DNA from: an uncultured Dehalococcoidia bacterium
GTDB lineage: Bacteria; Chloroflexota; Dehalococcoidia; Lucifugimonadales; Australimonadaceae
DNA: 64,000 nt
Direction of reading: 5' to 3'
Assembly: GCA_958295525.1 (NCBI GenBank)
Contig: OY282355.1
Coordinates: 1,551,504-1,615,503, forward strand
A program made the translations under genes and the position numbers. How positions within the stretch are numbered: position 1 is the first letter of the stretch; every line of letters starts with the position of its first letter. The notes beneath the pieces were generated by a model that had not been told where the DNA came from, did no database searches, and saw only the letters and a program-made list of their open reading frames with translations. Shown here in pieces: positions 1 to 9,114 of the stretch.

Positions 1-483
1 GTCCACGTGTCCGAAGTCTCATGGTCGCCTGTGAGCAACGTCGCCGACGCGCTGAGCGTGGGGCAGGAAGTGGACGTTCAGGTGCTGCGCGTCGACCGTG
101 AGAACCGGCGCATCGCCCTCAGCATCCGGCGCCTCGCCCCGACGCCCTGGGAGGCGGCGGCGCGGAGCCTCAGCGTCGGCCAACTGGTGACCGGAACCAT
201 CACCAACTTCGCCGACTTCGGCGCGTTCGCCCGCGTGGAGGACGGCATCGAGGGGCTCATTCACGTCTCGGAACTTTCGGACGCGCACGTCCGCCATCCG
301 CGCGAAGTCGTCAACATCGGTGATACTATGACCTTGCAGGTCGTCAGCATCGATCCGGAGCGCCACCGATTAGGGCTCAGCCTGCGGCGCGTGGAGGAGG
401 CCGAGACGCCGACCGAGCACCGCGACCCGGAGGAGCCCCGCTCCTTCATAGACTTCGGGCAGGACAGCGGGCTCGCGGAATAA
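1..483 (+). CDS. S1-domain RNA-binding protein, 3' part (ribosomal protein S1-like)
   Basis: The reading frame is open from base 1 and ends with TAA at 481-483, so the start lies outside the window; 160 residues are visible. They contain the end of one S1 repeat (VHVSEVSW at the very beginning, closing with RIALSIRRL) and a complete second repeat (residues about 57-130, with GTITNFADFGAF and GLIHVSEL, closing with LGLSLRR). This spacing of repeats with an acidic, low-complexity tail is what ribosomal protein S1 homologues show; S1 binds mRNA at the 30S platform. Other multi-S1 proteins, for example a Tex- or PNPase-like tail, cannot be excluded because the N-terminus is missing. The clpC gene follows after 37 bp on the same strand. 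Confidence 0.85.
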   Translation, partial: VHVSEVSWSPVSNVADALSVGQEVDVQVLRVDRENRRIALSIRRLAPTPWEAAARSLSVGQLVTGTITNFADFGAFARVEDGIEGLIHVSELSDAHVRHPREVVNIGDTMTLQVVSIDPERHRLGLSLRRVEEAETPTEHRDPEEPRSFIDFGQDSGLAE

Positions 484-520
484 GCCGGGTTGTGATTACA
501 TAGGGACTGCGGAGACGGAC

Positions 521-3043
521 ATGGCCAGCAGATTCGAAAAGTTCTCGGAACGCGCCCGTCGGGTGTTGTCGCTCGCCCAGGAAGAGGCGCAGCGCTTCAA
601 CCACAACTACATCGGCACGGAGCACATCCTGCTGGGGCTCGTCCGCGAGACCGACGGCGTCGCCGCCCGCGTTCTCAACAGCCTCAACGTGGAGTTGCCG
701 AAGGTGCGCTCCGCCGTCGAGTTCATCATCGGGCGCGGCGAGCGCCCGGCCCCCGGCGATATGGGGCTCACCCCCCGCGCCAAGAAGGTCATCGAACTCG
801 CCGTCGACGAGGCGCGCCGCCTCTCCCACCACTACATCGGCACCGAGCACATCCTCATCGGCATTATGCGCGAGGGCGAGGGCGTCGCCGCAGGCGTGCT
901 CGAAAGCCTCGGCGTAACGCTCGACAAGTCCCGGGCGGAGACGACGCGCATCCTCAATCAGAGCGTCTCCCAGAGCCAGGGGCGCGGCCGCTCCGCTCAG
1001 CGCACTCCCGTGCTCGACCAACTCGGCATAGACCTGACCGCCTACGCGCGCGACGGCAAACTCGACAACGTCGTCGGCCGCAGCAGTGAAATCGCCCGCG
1101 TGGTGCAAGTGCTCAGCCGCCGCAGGAAGAACAACCCCGTGCTCGTCGGCCCGCCGGGCGTCGGCAAGACCGCCATCGTGGAGGCGCTCGCCCAGCAGAT
1201 CACCTCCGGCGAAGCGCCCGACCACCTCAGCGGCCGCCGCGTGGTGACGCTGGATATGGGCGCGCTCGTCGCCGGCACCAAGTACCGGGGCGAGTTCGAG
1301 GAGCGCCTCAAGAAGATCGTCGAGGAGATCAAGTCCTCCGGCAACTGCATCCTCTTCATAGACGAGATGCACACGATGGTCGGAGCGGGCGCCGCCGAGG
1401 GCGCGGTGGACGCCGCCAACATCCTCAAGCCCTCCCTCGCGCGCGGCGAACTCCAATGCATCGGCGCGACCACGCTCGACGACTACCGCAAGTACGTCGA
1501 GCGCGACCCCGCCCTCGAGCGCAGGTTCCAGCCCGTCTCCGTCGAAGAGCCCTCCGTCGAGGAGACCGTCGAAATCCTGAAGGGCATCCGCCCGAAGTTC
1601 GCGGAGCACCACGGCGTTCAGATCAGCGACGAAGCCCTGCAGGCCGCCGCCAGCCTCTCGTCCCGCTACATCGCGGACAGGCGCCTCCCCGACAAAGCGA
1701 TAGACCTGATGGACGAGGCCGGCTCGCGCGTCCGCATACGAATGAGCGGCACGCCGCTGTCCGTCAAGGAGTCTATGAAGGGGCTGGAGACCGTCCGCCG
1801 CGAGAAGGACGAGGCGATCGCCCAGCAGCAGTACGAGTACGCCGCCGAACTGCGCGACCGCGAGGTCAAACTCGCCGACAAACTCCGGCAGTTGCAAACG
1901 GATATGGAGTCCTCGTCGGCGGACGACCGCGCCTCCGTGACCGAGGAGGAGATCGCCGAAGTCGTCAGTATGTGGACGGGCATCCCCGTGACCCACATGG
2001 CGGTCGAGGAGATCGAGCGCCTCCTGCATATGGAGGAGAACATCCATCGCCGCATCGTCGGCCAGGAAGAGGCGATCATCGCCGTCGCCAAGGCCGTGCG
2101 CCGCGCCCGCGCCGGGCTGAAAGACCCGCGCCGCCCCATCGGCAGTTTCCTCTTCCTCGGCCCCACCGGCGTCGGCAAGACGGAACTGGTGAAAGCGCTC
2201 GCCGAGTTTATGTTCGGCTCCGAGGACGCGATGGTGCGCCTCGATATGTCCGAATTCGCGGAGCGCCACACCGTCGCGCGGCTCATCGGCTCCCCGCCGG
2301 GCTACATCGGCTCCGACGAGGGCGGGCAACTGACCAACGCCGTCCGCCGCCGCAGTTACACCTGCATCCTCCTCGACGAGATCGAGAAGGCGCACCCCGA
2401 GGTGTTCAACATCCTCCTCCAACTCTTCGACGACGGCCACCTCACCGACGCCAAGGGCCACAAGGTGGACTTCCGCAACACCATCATCGTGATGACCTCC
2501 AACATCGGCTCCGACCTCATCCGGCGCGACTCCTCCTTCGGCTTCGCAACCGCCAATCAGTCCAAGATGGAGGAGAACGCCTACGAGAAGATGAAGGGCA
2601 AGGTCGAGGACGAGGTCAAACGCTTCTTCCGCCCCGAGTTCCTCAACCGCGTGGACGGCCAGATCGTCTTCCACGCCCTCAGCAAGGAGCACATCGTCAG
2701 CATCGTCGACCTGATGCTGAACGACGTCCGCAAGCCGCTTCTGGAGAAGGGGCTCAGCCTCGAAGTGGCGACGGCGGCGAAGGAGTGGCTCGGCGACAAG
2801 GGATTCGACCCGCTCTTCGGCGCCCGCCCGCTCCGCAGGCTCATCGAGCGCGAACTCGAAGACCCCCTCTCCGAGGAAGTCATCGCCGGCCGCTACGAGC
2901 CGGGGCAGACCGTCCGCGTCGACCTGGACGGCGAGAGCGGCAAGTTGGCCGTCCGCATCGCCGCGGACGCCGCCGTTCCCGACGACGCGCCCGAGCCGCC
3001 TCCCGCGCCGCGCCGCCGGAAGGCCGTGGCCGCGGCGAAGTAG
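521..3043 (+). CDS. clpC: ClpC-type AAA+ protease ATPase subunit
   Basis: This 840-residue Hsp100 unfoldase would feed substrates to ClpP in the cytosol. The order is classic for ClpC: two Clp_N repeats (residues about 1-145, each with YIGTEHIL), a first AAA+ module with Walker A GPPGVGKT near residue 209 and Walker B ILFIDEMH, a UVR-type coiled linker (about 425-460), a second AAA+ module with GPTGVGKT near residue 547, and the C-terminal D2-small domain. The UVR linker and the length separate it from ClpA and ClpB. ATG at 521 is the first start after the S1 gene. The Ala/Pro/Arg-rich last 30 residues are probably disordered. No CtsR/McsAB genes lie next to it. Confidence 0.96.
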   Translation: MASRFEKFSERARRVLSLAQEEAQRFNHNYIGTEHILLGLVRETDGVAARVLNSLNVELPKVRSAVEFIIGRGERPAPGDMGLTPRAKKVIELAVDEARRLSHHYIGTEHILIGIMREGEGVAAGVLESLGVTLDKSRAETTRILNQSVSQSQGRGRSAQRTPVLDQLGIDLTAYARDGKLDNVVGRSSEIARVVQVLSRRRKNNPVLVGPPGVGKTAIVEALAQQITSGEAPDHLSGRRVVTLDMGALVAGTKYRGEFEERLKKIVEEIKSSGNCILFIDEMHTMVGAGAAEGAVDAANILKPSLARGELQCIGATTLDDYRKYVERDPALERRFQPVSVEEPSVEETVEILKGIRPKFAEHHGVQISDEALQAAASLSSRYIADRRLPDKAIDLMDEAGSRVRIRMSGTPLSVKESMKGLETVRREKDEAIAQQQYEYAAELRDREVKLADKLRQLQTDMESSSADDRASVTEEEIAEVVSMWTGIPVTHMAVEEIERLLHMEENIHRRIVGQEEAIIAVAKAVRRARAGLKDPRRPIGSFLFLGPTGVGKTELVKALAEFMFGSEDAMVRLDMSEFAERHTVARLIGSPPGYIGSDEGGQLTNAVRRRSYTCILLDEIEKAHPEVFNILLQLFDDGHLTDAKGHKVDFRNTIIVMTSNIGSDLIRRDSSFGFATANQSKMEENAYEKMKGKVEDEVKRFFRPEFLNRVDGQIVFHALSKEHIVSIVDLMLNDVRKPLLEKGLSLEVATAAKEWLGDKGFDPLFGARPLRRLIERELEDPLSEEVIAGRYEPGQTVRVDLDGESGKLAVRIAADAAVPDDAPEPPPAPRRRKAVAAAK

Positions 3044-3062
3044 GCCGCGCCTCCGCCTCCCC

Positions 3063-5114
3063 TTAGCCGGACGCCCCCAACTGGCGCTCGAGCGCCGCCT
3101 CCATGCGCTCTTGCCGCGCCGCGACGTCGGCGGTGAAGGTCGTCTGCGGCGCGAGCCGCAGCATCGCGTCCACGTGCGCCCGCGCCGCGCCCAACAGCCG
3201 CGCGTCCCGCAAGGCCGCCGCCTGGTGGAACTGCGCGAGATTCGCGTGAATCCACCAGTTCCGCGGCTCCAGCGCGAGCGCCCGCTCCCCCTCCGCGGCC
3301 GCCCAATCCACCGCCCCGACGAACTCGGCGTCCGTGAGGCTGTCGAATCGCTCCAGCGCGTGGCGCATCATATAGACGCGGGGGTAGTTGGCGAGCGGCG
3401 GGAACCCCTCGATGGCGCGCTCGAAATGCTCCGCCGACTCCCCCCACGCACCCGATGCGTCCGCCCGGGCCGTGTCCACCGCGGCGGCGTAGGGCCGGAA
3501 CGCGAAAAAGAGCACGGAAAACGCCGTCAGCGCAATGATCAACGCCGTCAGGAGCATGCGCCCCGCGCCGCCCAGCGCGACGATGCGGCCCCAGCGCCCC
3601 GGCAGCCAGCACCCGTTCGTCCCTGCGCGCGCCTGCCCCTCCTCCCACGCCGCGAACGCCGCCAGCATAGCGAACAGCATAACCGTGACCGGGCTGTCGA
3701 AGAGAAACAGGTTCTGCGCGAAATAGGCGGCGGCGGCGGCGGCTACCCCCAGCGCGAGCATTCGGTCGCCGCCTTCTCTGCGCCGCGCCGCGCGCAACAG
3801 CGCCCACCCCATCGCCCCCCACAGCGACAGATAGATCAGCAGCCCGGCGCCTCCTGTGGTGACGAGCGCCTCCAGCGCCTTGTTGTGCGCCTGATCGTAG
3901 ATCTCGATCGCCTCGTCGAACGTGGAGTGCAGCCCCCAAGCGACGAGATAATTCTCCGGGCCCCAGCCCAGCAGCGGCCTCGCCAGGAAGGCGTCCGACG
4001 CCGTCTCGACGGCCTCGATCCGCCCTAGAATGCTCGTCTCTTGCGCGCTGATGGATGCGAGCCTTTGCAGCGTCGGGGCGGCGTTGAACGCCGGCTCGAG
4101 GAACGAAGGCACGCCGCTCGTGAGCAACGCCGCGGTCAGCAAGCCTCCCGCCGCGAACGCCGCCGCCCCGCCCGCCAGCAGCGCCCGCCTCACCCGCCGC
4201 GACGCGCCCCAGAGGGCGTATCCCGCGACGAAGACCACCCCGCCCGCGGCGAGCCCCGCCATCGCGCCGCGCGACCCCGTGAACCACATTGCCCAGAACG
4301 AGAAGACGACGGACGCCGCCCAGAGCGCGCGCAGCCACGGCAGCGAATCGAACCCGCCGCCTGCGTCCGTCCGGTTGCGCGCTCGCCGCGAACGCCGGGC
4401 CGCCCGGTTGCCCGCTTCCCGCCGCTCTTGCGGCGCGGAAGGCGTCCGCCCGCGTCCGCAAGACTGCAGCAGCATCCCCAGCCCGATCAGCAGGCTCGCG
4501 ACCGTGTACGCGCCGAGGAACGTCGCGTTGCCCAGCAGCGACTCGATCCGCCCCTCGCGCACCGTCGCAAGCGCCCAATCCGTCAGCCCGTAGTAGCGCG
4601 CCAGCCCCAGCGCGGACACGGCCCCGCAGACGGCGAGGTTCACCGTGAAGAGCAGCCGCCAGTCCGCCAGCGTTCGGAAAACCGACGCCGCCGCGAGCGC
4701 GAACGCGAACCAATGCGCCAGATCGACCACGCCCTGCATCCGCTCGTAACTCGACCAGAGGCTCCGCGTCAGGCTGACGCCTGCGAACGACGCCGCGAGC
4801 GAGACGAGCAGCCACCCCGCGAACGCCGCCACGACCCACGATTTCGCGGGGCGGTAGGCCGGGTTGCGGATCAGCAGAATGAGCCAGAGCGCGAACGCCG
4901 CCTCGATGGCGGCGCGGGCGAACAGCGCCTTCCCCACGACGTAGGGAAACATACTGTTCGTGGTCACCAGCAGCGGAATGAGAAAAACGGCGAGGAGCGC
5001 GGCGCGCGCGCCCCACAGCAGGCCTGTGTCGGCGGCCGCCCGCTCGCCGGACGGCGGGGATTGCGTTCGAGGGGCTGATGCAACCGGGCCGCGCCCGCCG
5101 ACGGCTCTCCGCAA
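3063..5114 (-). CDS. O-antigen ligase/polymerase-like (Wzy_C) membrane protein
   Basis: This 683-residue integral membrane protein has roughly ten hydrophobic helices in residues about 33-545. A Wzy_C-type core (LLGNATFLGAYTVASLLIGL and, further on, GWGPENYLVAWGLHSTFDEA followed by DQAHN) is characteristic of O-antigen ligase/polymerase proteins that transfer lipid-linked glycans on the outer face of the membrane. The last ~140 residues are soluble, helical and TPR-like (EHFERAIEGFPPLANYPRVY, then GERALALEPRNWWIHANLA). The chosen start is TTG at 5114, because a strong ribosome site (GGGAGGGG at 5122-5129) sits 7 nt upstream and no ATG occurs before the second helix. It converges on clpC with a 19-bp gap. 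The actual substrate is unknown. Confidence 0.8.
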   Translation of the reverse strand: MRRAVGGRGPVASAPRTQSPPSGERAAADTGLLWGARAALLAVFLIPLLVTTNSMFPYVVGKALFARAAIEAAFALWLILLIRNPAYRPAKSWVVAAFAGWLLVSLAASFAGVSLTRSLWSSYERMQGVVDLAHWFAFALAAASVFRTLADWRLLFTVNLAVCGAVSALGLARYYGLTDWALATVREGRIESLLGNATFLGAYTVASLLIGLGMLLQSCGRGRTPSAPQERREAGNRAARRSRRARNRTDAGGGFDSLPWLRALWAASVVFSFWAMWFTGSRGAMAGLAAGGVVFVAGYALWGASRRVRRALLAGGAAAFAAGGLLTAALLTSGVPSFLEPAFNAAPTLQRLASISAQETSILGRIEAVETASDAFLARPLLGWGPENYLVAWGLHSTFDEAIEIYDQAHNKALEALVTTGGAGLLIYLSLWGAMGWALLRAARRREGGDRMLALGVAAAAAAYFAQNLFLFDSPVTVMLFAMLAAFAAWEEGQARAGTNGCWLPGRWGRIVALGGAGRMLLTALIIALTAFSVLFFAFRPYAAAVDTARADASGAWGESAEHFERAIEGFPPLANYPRVYMMRHALERFDSLTDAEFVGAVDWAAAEGERALALEPRNWWIHANLAQFHQAAALRDARLLGAARAHVDAMLRLAPQTTFTADVAARQERMEAALERQLGASG

Positions 5115-5142
5115 TTCGCAACCCCTCCCAAGCGTTCGCGCA

Positions 5143-5169
5143 ATTATACAACGCGCCTGTGAAGCGCAA
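5143..5169 (-). promoter_or_regulatory. Sigma70-type promoter for the O-antigen ligase-like gene
   Basis: Reading the minus strand, a perfect -10 box TATAAT lies at 5148-5143 and a weak -35 TTGCGC at 5169-5164, 15 bp apart. Transcription would begin near 5136 and leave a leader of about 20 nt that just contains the GGGAGGGG ribosome site. The -10 is striking in this GC-rich sequence; the -35 and its short spacing are poor. Confidence 0.5.
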
Positions 5170-5202
5170 GCGGAAGTTGATTACGACGCTGAACACGCTG
5201 CT

Positions 5203-5533
5203 GATGAGGCGTGTAGCGCATTGTCTTCAAATTACCCCCTCGCCCCTCCGTCATTCCCGCGCAGGCGGGAATCTCGCCCCTTGCCCCCGTCGTTCCCTCC
5301 CCCTGCCCGTCATTCCCGCGCAGGCGGGAATCCAGAGGCGCGCAAGCGCCGGACGATGCGCGTAGCGCATCGTCTCCAGATCACCCCGCGCGCCACGTCA
5401 TTCCCGCGAAAGCGGGAACCTACTGGAAGCGCCCCACGCGCGTGCGGGGAACCTCGCCCCAGGACGTGGCTCCGCAGCGCCCCGTCCCCAAGTCCCCCCA
5501 CGCGCCACGTCATTCCCGCGAAAGCGGGAACCT
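5203..5533. repeat. Repeat cluster 1: dRS3-like palindromes plus a second palindrome type
   Basis: Most of the 518-bp gap between the O-antigen-ligase-like gene and the Rieske gene is repeat sequence. Four copies of a palindrome of the form ATTCCCGC-N4-6-GCGGGAA with a flanking GTC/GAC (near 5250-5273, 5309-5332, 5397-5419 and 5508-5530) alternate with a second palindrome, ACGATGCGC-GTA-GCGCATCGT (about 5352-5374, with a degraded copy near 5205-5230). The last two dRS3-like copies sit in a longer duplicated stretch (CACGTCATTCCCGCGAAAGC followed by GGGAACCTACTGGAAGCGCC). The core resembles the Neisseria dRS3 repeat; that comparison is from memory. No gene is visible here. Confidence 0.85.
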
Positions 5534-5632
5534 ACTGGAAGCGCCGCCCGCGCATGCGGAACCTCGCCCCCAGACAATCCGCGCATGGGCGACCGGCAAG
5601 GTATACTCAACGCGAAGAAAGGAGGCGCGCCA

Positions 5633-6970
5633 ATGCTTACGCAGGAGATGAACGACCGCCTCACGCAAGTCGGCCCCGGCGCTCCGATGGGCGAACTGAT
5701 GCGCCGCTACTGGCACCCCGTCGCGGGCAGCCCTCAGCTCACTCCCGACAACCCCACGAAAGAAGTCCGGCTTCTCGGCGAAGACCTCGTGCTCTACCGC
5801 GACGCCTCCGGCGCGCTCGGCTGCGTCGAGCCCTCCTGCGCCCACCGCAAAGCGAACCTCGCCTACGGCGTGCCGGAGCCCAACGGCCTCCGCTGCGCCT
5901 ACCACGGCTGGGTCTTCAACGAGAACGGCCAGTGCGTTGACCAGCCGTCCGAGCCCGAAGGCTCCAAGTTCAAGGACAAAGTCCGCATCAAGTCCTACCC
6001 CGTTCAGGAACTCGGCGGCCTCGTCTGGATCTATATGGGCCCCGCGCCCGCGCCCGCCCTGCCCAAGTGGGACGTGCTCTCCTGGGAAGGCCATAAGGAC
6101 AACTGGGGCACGATGCTCCCCTGCAACTGGCTGCAGTGCATGGAGAACTCGCTCGACCCGCTGCACTTCCAATGGCTCCACCGCTACTGGGGCGGATGGC
6201 AGATGAACCGCATCAAGCCCCCCGAAGAGCGCGACGCTTGGAACGCCATCATGGGCTCGCGCGGCGCCGACCACCGCAAGATCGGCTTCGAGGTCACCGA
6301 CTACGGCGTCATCAAGCGCAGACTCGTCGGCGACGAAACCGAGTCCGACGACCACTGGGCCATCGGCCACCCCATCCTCTTCCCCAACATCCTCCGCGTC
6401 AGCCACGGCCTCGAGATCCGCGTCCCCGTGGACGACACGCACACCCTCCACATCATCACCAACTACCGCCAGTACAACGAGGGCGAATCCCCGCAGGCCG
6501 AAATCCCCTACGACGACCGCCCCCTCTACGACGAGAACGGGCGCATCGTCCGCGACTACGTCGCCGCGCAGGATCAGGTCGCTTGGGTGATCCAGGGCCC
6601 CGTCTCCGACCGGACGACCGAGCGGCTCGGCGTAACCGACGTCGGCGTCATTATGTTCCGCCGGATGCTCGACGAGCAGATGGCGGTCGTCGCGGACGGG
6701 GGCGAGCCCGTGAACGTCCGCCGCGAGGACGAGGGAACCATCGTTCTGCCCTGCGAGTCGTACTACTACCCCGGCTACGAGGAGATGGGCGGCCCCTTCC
6801 GGGGAACCGTCCCGCGCAAGCCCGACGTCGAGGCCGTGCTCTCCGGCGCGGGCGCCCGCCTCAGCGAATGGGACGGCGTCGCGGCGAAGCCGCAGACCTG
6901 GGGCAAACAGGCCGACTCCGGCGGAACCCAAGCCTCCGGCGCCTGGTACTCCGACGGCCGCGAGCACTAA
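5633..6970 (+). CDS. Rieske 2Fe-2S ring-hydroxylating oxygenase, alpha-subunit-like
   Basis: This 445-residue protein resembles the phthalate 4,5-dioxygenase/phenoxybenzoate dioxygenase branch of Rieske non-heme iron oxygenases. Its Rieske cluster ligands are visible as C-A-H (SCAHRKANLAYG) and, 20 residues on, C-A-Y-H (CAYHGW). The catalytic domain starts around residue 150 and carries the mononuclear iron site NSLDPLHFQWLH (Asp plus two His). ATG 5633 is preferred over an in-frame ATG at 5585 because AAAGGAGG at 5618-5625 is placed 7 nt before it and the family begins with a sequence like MLTQEMNDRLTQVGPG. No reductase or ferredoxin gene is adjacent. Repeat cluster 1 fills the upstream region. 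A paralogue begins at 63744. The substrate cannot be told from the sequence. Confidence 0.92.
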   Translation: MLTQEMNDRLTQVGPGAPMGELMRRYWHPVAGSPQLTPDNPTKEVRLLGEDLVLYRDASGALGCVEPSCAHRKANLAYGVPEPNGLRCAYHGWVFNENGQCVDQPSEPEGSKFKDKVRIKSYPVQELGGLVWIYMGPAPAPALPKWDVLSWEGHKDNWGTMLPCNWLQCMENSLDPLHFQWLHRYWGGWQMNRIKPPEERDAWNAIMGSRGADHRKIGFEVTDYGVIKRRLVGDETESDDHWAIGHPILFPNILRVSHGLEIRVPVDDTHTLHIITNYRQYNEGESPQAEIPYDDRPLYDENGRIVRDYVAAQDQVAWVIQGPVSDRTTERLGVTDVGVIMFRRMLDEQMAVVADGGEPVNVRREDEGTIVLPCESYYYPGYEEMGGPFRGTVPRKPDVEAVLSGAGARLSEWDGVAAKPQTWGKQADSGGTQASGAWYSDGREH

Positions 6971-7039
6971 CCGACGGCGGCCTCGTCCTAGCGGGAATCT
7001 CCGCAAAGCGGCGATAAGCGCGCCAAGAGCGGCCACGCC

Positions 7040-8002
7040 TCACGGCAAGCGGACGCGGCCCCCCTCGCGCCTCACGAGTCCGTCGCGCTCCAGCGCCGCG
7101 AGCAGTTCCTGCGCGGAGCGCGGCGGCGGCGCGCCCGACGCGGCTTCGGCGGCGCGCATCGCGGCCTCGACCTCCCGCTCCGTCGCGCATCCGCCCGGCT
7201 GCGCCCGCAGGAAGTCCACGATCCGCCCCCGGAAGTAGCGCGCCGACCCGTGAAACTTGGATTGGCGCGGCGCGTAGGGAATGGACGCCCGCGCAAGCGC
7301 CGCGTTCCCCGGCGGCTGCAGGAACGGAGCCGCGGCGCAGCGCTCGCGGAACGGGCAGCGCGGGCAGTCCGGTCGGCGCGCGTCGCAGACCGTCGCGCCC
7401 ACGTCCATCAGCGCCTGATGCCAATCCGAAGGCGTCATGGCTGCGCCCTCCGGCGGAAGCAGCGACTCGGCGAGCGGCGCGACGGCGACGCGGGCCGGCG
7501 CGTTCACACCGTGGACGACGCGGCTCAGCACGCGGTAAACGTTCGTGTCCAGCACGGCGGCGCGCTCCCCGAACGCGAAGCACGCAATGGCCGCCGCCGT
7601 GTAGGGGCCGATTCCCGGCAGTTCCCTGAGCTCAGCCGCCGTCTCCGGCAGCCGCCCTCCGCGCTCCTCGACGACGCGGCGGGCGAGGGCGCTCAGATGA
7701 ACGGCGCGACGGTTGTACCCCATCCCAGCCCACTGACGGATGACGGCGGCGGGCTCGGCGGCGGCGAGGGCGCGCAGCGTCGGGAACGCCGCCAAGAACG
7801 CCTCGTATTGGGGAATGACGCGCTCCACCTGCGTCTGCTGCAGCATCACTTCCGCAACGAGCGCCGCGTAGGGGTCGGGGACGCCGCGCCACGGCAGAAC
7901 GCGGGCGTTCGCCGCGTACCAGCGGGCCGCGGCATCGTGCAACGCGCCGGCGTCCGGCCAGGCGGAGGGCGGCGGCGCGCTGACTGCGGATGCGCGCGGC
8001 AT
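7040..8002 (-). CDS. mutY: A/G-specific adenine DNA glycosylase
   Basis: MutY removes adenine mispaired with 8-oxoguanine in base-excision repair. The 320-residue protein has the HhH-GPD fold: catalytic Glu in EVMLQQTQV, helix-hairpin-helix LPGIGPYTAAAIA, catalytic Asp in VLDTNVYRVLSR, and a 4Fe-4S site with C-x6-C-x2-C-x5-C spacing (CDARRPDCPRCPFRERC). The C-terminal MutT-like 8-oxoG recognition domain of full-length MutY is not recognisable; about 90 residues remain there (FHGSARYFRGRIVDFLRA onward). These look like a winged-helix-type tail, as in shorter MutY proteins of actinobacteria and relatives. It lies 3 bp downstream of the thioredoxin-like gene, suggesting co-transcription in an oxidative-stress context. 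Confidence 0.94.
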   Translation of the reverse strand: MPRASAVSAPPPSAWPDAGALHDAAARWYAANARVLPWRGVPDPYAALVAEVMLQQTQVERVIPQYEAFLAAFPTLRALAAAEPAAVIRQWAGMGYNRRAVHLSALARRVVEERGGRLPETAAELRELPGIGPYTAAAIACFAFGERAAVLDTNVYRVLSRVVHGVNAPARVAVAPLAESLLPPEGAAMTPSDWHQALMDVGATVCDARRPDCPRCPFRERCAAAPFLQPPGNAALARASIPYAPRQSKFHGSARYFRGRIVDFLRAQPGGCATEREVEAAMRAAEAASGAPPPRSAQELLAALERDGLVRREGGRVRLP

Positions 8003-8005
8003 CGG

Positions 8006-8629
8006 CTAGGAGGCCGCGAGGACGTCGTCCACTGCGGAGCGAAGGCCGTCCGCTGAGACGGGGCCGATGACCTTCCGAACGATGCGCCCGTCCGCGTCCA
8101 AGAAGAACTTTTCAGGCACGCCGCGCACGCCGTAGGCGACGGCGGACGAGCCGTCCGGATCGAGAATGTTGAGGTACGCCGCGTCGTAACGCCGAATATG
8201 CGCCAGCGCGTCATCCGCGTCGTCCCAAATGGCGACGCCGACGAACTCGACGGGCGCGCCCGCCTGCGCGTACTCCCGGTGAACCTCCGCGAGGACGCGG
8301 GCTTCGGCGCGGCAGGCCGCGCACCACGACGACCAAAAGTCGAGCACGACGACCCGCCCGCGCAACGCTTCGGCGTTCACCGGCGCGCCGGTTGCGAGAT
8401 CGAACCCCGCGAAGTCCGGCGCGTCGCGGAGGGCGGTTTCCGCCTCGGCGGGGTCGTTGTGCTCCAGCAGCCCGCCCGGGTTGACGTCGGGGCGGAGTTG
8501 CCCCCAGAGAAGCAAGGCCAAGAGCGCCGCGACCGGCGTCATGCTGGCGAGGAAATAGAAGAGGCGCTTGCGTCCGCCTGAGGACGCGGCGGCGGGCGCG
8601 GGCGGGGTTGTTTCGGAGGAAGGCTGCAT
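8006..8629 (-). CDS. TlpA/ResA-family membrane-anchored thiol-disulfide oxidoreductase
   Basis: This 207-residue protein has one N-terminal membrane anchor (residues about 22-43, LFYFLASMTPVAALLALLLW) followed by an extracytoplasmic thioredoxin fold. The redox motif is WCAAC in VLDFWSSWCAACRAEARV, and the cis-proline loop is GVRGVPEKFFLD. Proteins of this type reduce apocytochrome c or other secreted thiols. ATG 8629 was chosen because the membrane anchor starts just after it; the frame stays open upstream into repeat DNA, which is not plausible protein. It precedes mutY by 3 bp. No cytochrome-c maturation genes are nearby, so the partner is unknown. Confidence 0.88.
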   Translation of the reverse strand: MQPSSETTPPAPAAASSGGRKRLFYFLASMTPVAALLALLLWGQLRPDVNPGGLLEHNDPAEAETALRDAPDFAGFDLATGAPVNAEALRGRVVVLDFWSSWCAACRAEARVLAEVHREYAQAGAPVEFVGVAIWDDADDALAHIRRYDAAYLNILDPDGSSAVAYGVRGVPEKFFLDADGRIVRKVIGPVSADGLRSAVDDVLAAS

Positions 8630-8679
8630 AGGCTGTCGACGAATGAGATTATAGCGGCGCGCCGCCAAGAGGGGGCGGG

Positions 8680-8735
8680 ATTCCCGCCTGCGCGGGGAGG
8701 GCCGGGGCAGGGGGCGAGGTTCCCGCCTGCGCGGG
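8680..8735. repeat. Two degenerate dRS3-like palindromes
   Basis: Two worn copies of the interspersed palindrome (ATTCCCGCCTGCGCGGGG at 8680-8697 and GTTCCCGCCTGCGCGGG at 8719-8735) lie between the thioredoxin-like gene and the nuclease ORF of the R-M operon. They have lost the right-hand GAATGACG end. Confidence 0.75.
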
Positions 8736-8763
8736 CAGGGCGGGGCAGGGGGGGTGGGCAGGG

Positions 8764-9114
8764 CTACTCGAGGGTGGCCATGCGGTAGGTCAGGCTGCGG
8801 GCGCGGCACCAGGCTTCGGCGGCGGAGCGTTTGCGGAGGACGGCGGGAGAGTCCATCAGCGCGGGGTTCTTGACCTCGATGATCTCCTTGCGCCCGTCGG
8901 CGTACTCGATGAGGAAGTCGGGGCGGTAGTTGCATTTGCGGCCTTGCGCGTCTATCCAGGGGATGGAGACGCCGTGCCGCTTCTGCCACTTGGCGACTTC
9001 CGGGTCGCGCTCCAATTTGGCCATCATCATGCGCTCCATATCGCTATCGTAGCGCTCGAAACTGTAGGGGCTCTTCTTCGGAGCCTCGTAGACGCCCCGC
9101 TTACTGATCGCCAT
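8764..9114 (-). CDS. Small PD-(D/E)xK nuclease subunit of a Type III-like R-M system
   Basis: This 116-residue protein contains a recognisable PD-(D/E)xK nuclease core: YRPDFLIEYADGRKEIIEVK, in which Asp, Glu and Lys occupy the catalytic positions, preceded by a short helix-rich segment (ERMMMAKLERDPEVAKWQ). Its start overlaps the end of the helicase gene by 14 bp, so the two are translationally linked. In Type III restriction subunits this nuclease domain is normally the C-terminus of the helicase polypeptide; here it is a separate ORF. It would supply the cutting activity for the operon. The overlap could mark an ancestral fusion broken by a frameshift, but both ORFs look intact. Confidence 0.75.
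   Translation of the reverse strand: MAISKRGVYEAPKKSPYSFERYDSDMERMMMAKLERDPEVAKWQKRHGVSIPWIDAQGRKCNYRPDFLIEYADGRKEIIEVKNPALMDSPAVLRKRSAAEAWCRARSLTYRMATLE

Noticed and set aside
446-2692. Long open frame antisense to clpC (748 codons)
   Set aside because: It runs opposite a full, well-conserved clpC. In high-GC DNA the antisense frame opposite a real gene often lacks stops. The translated sequence is rich in Gly, Val, Asp and Leu with no recognisable domain.
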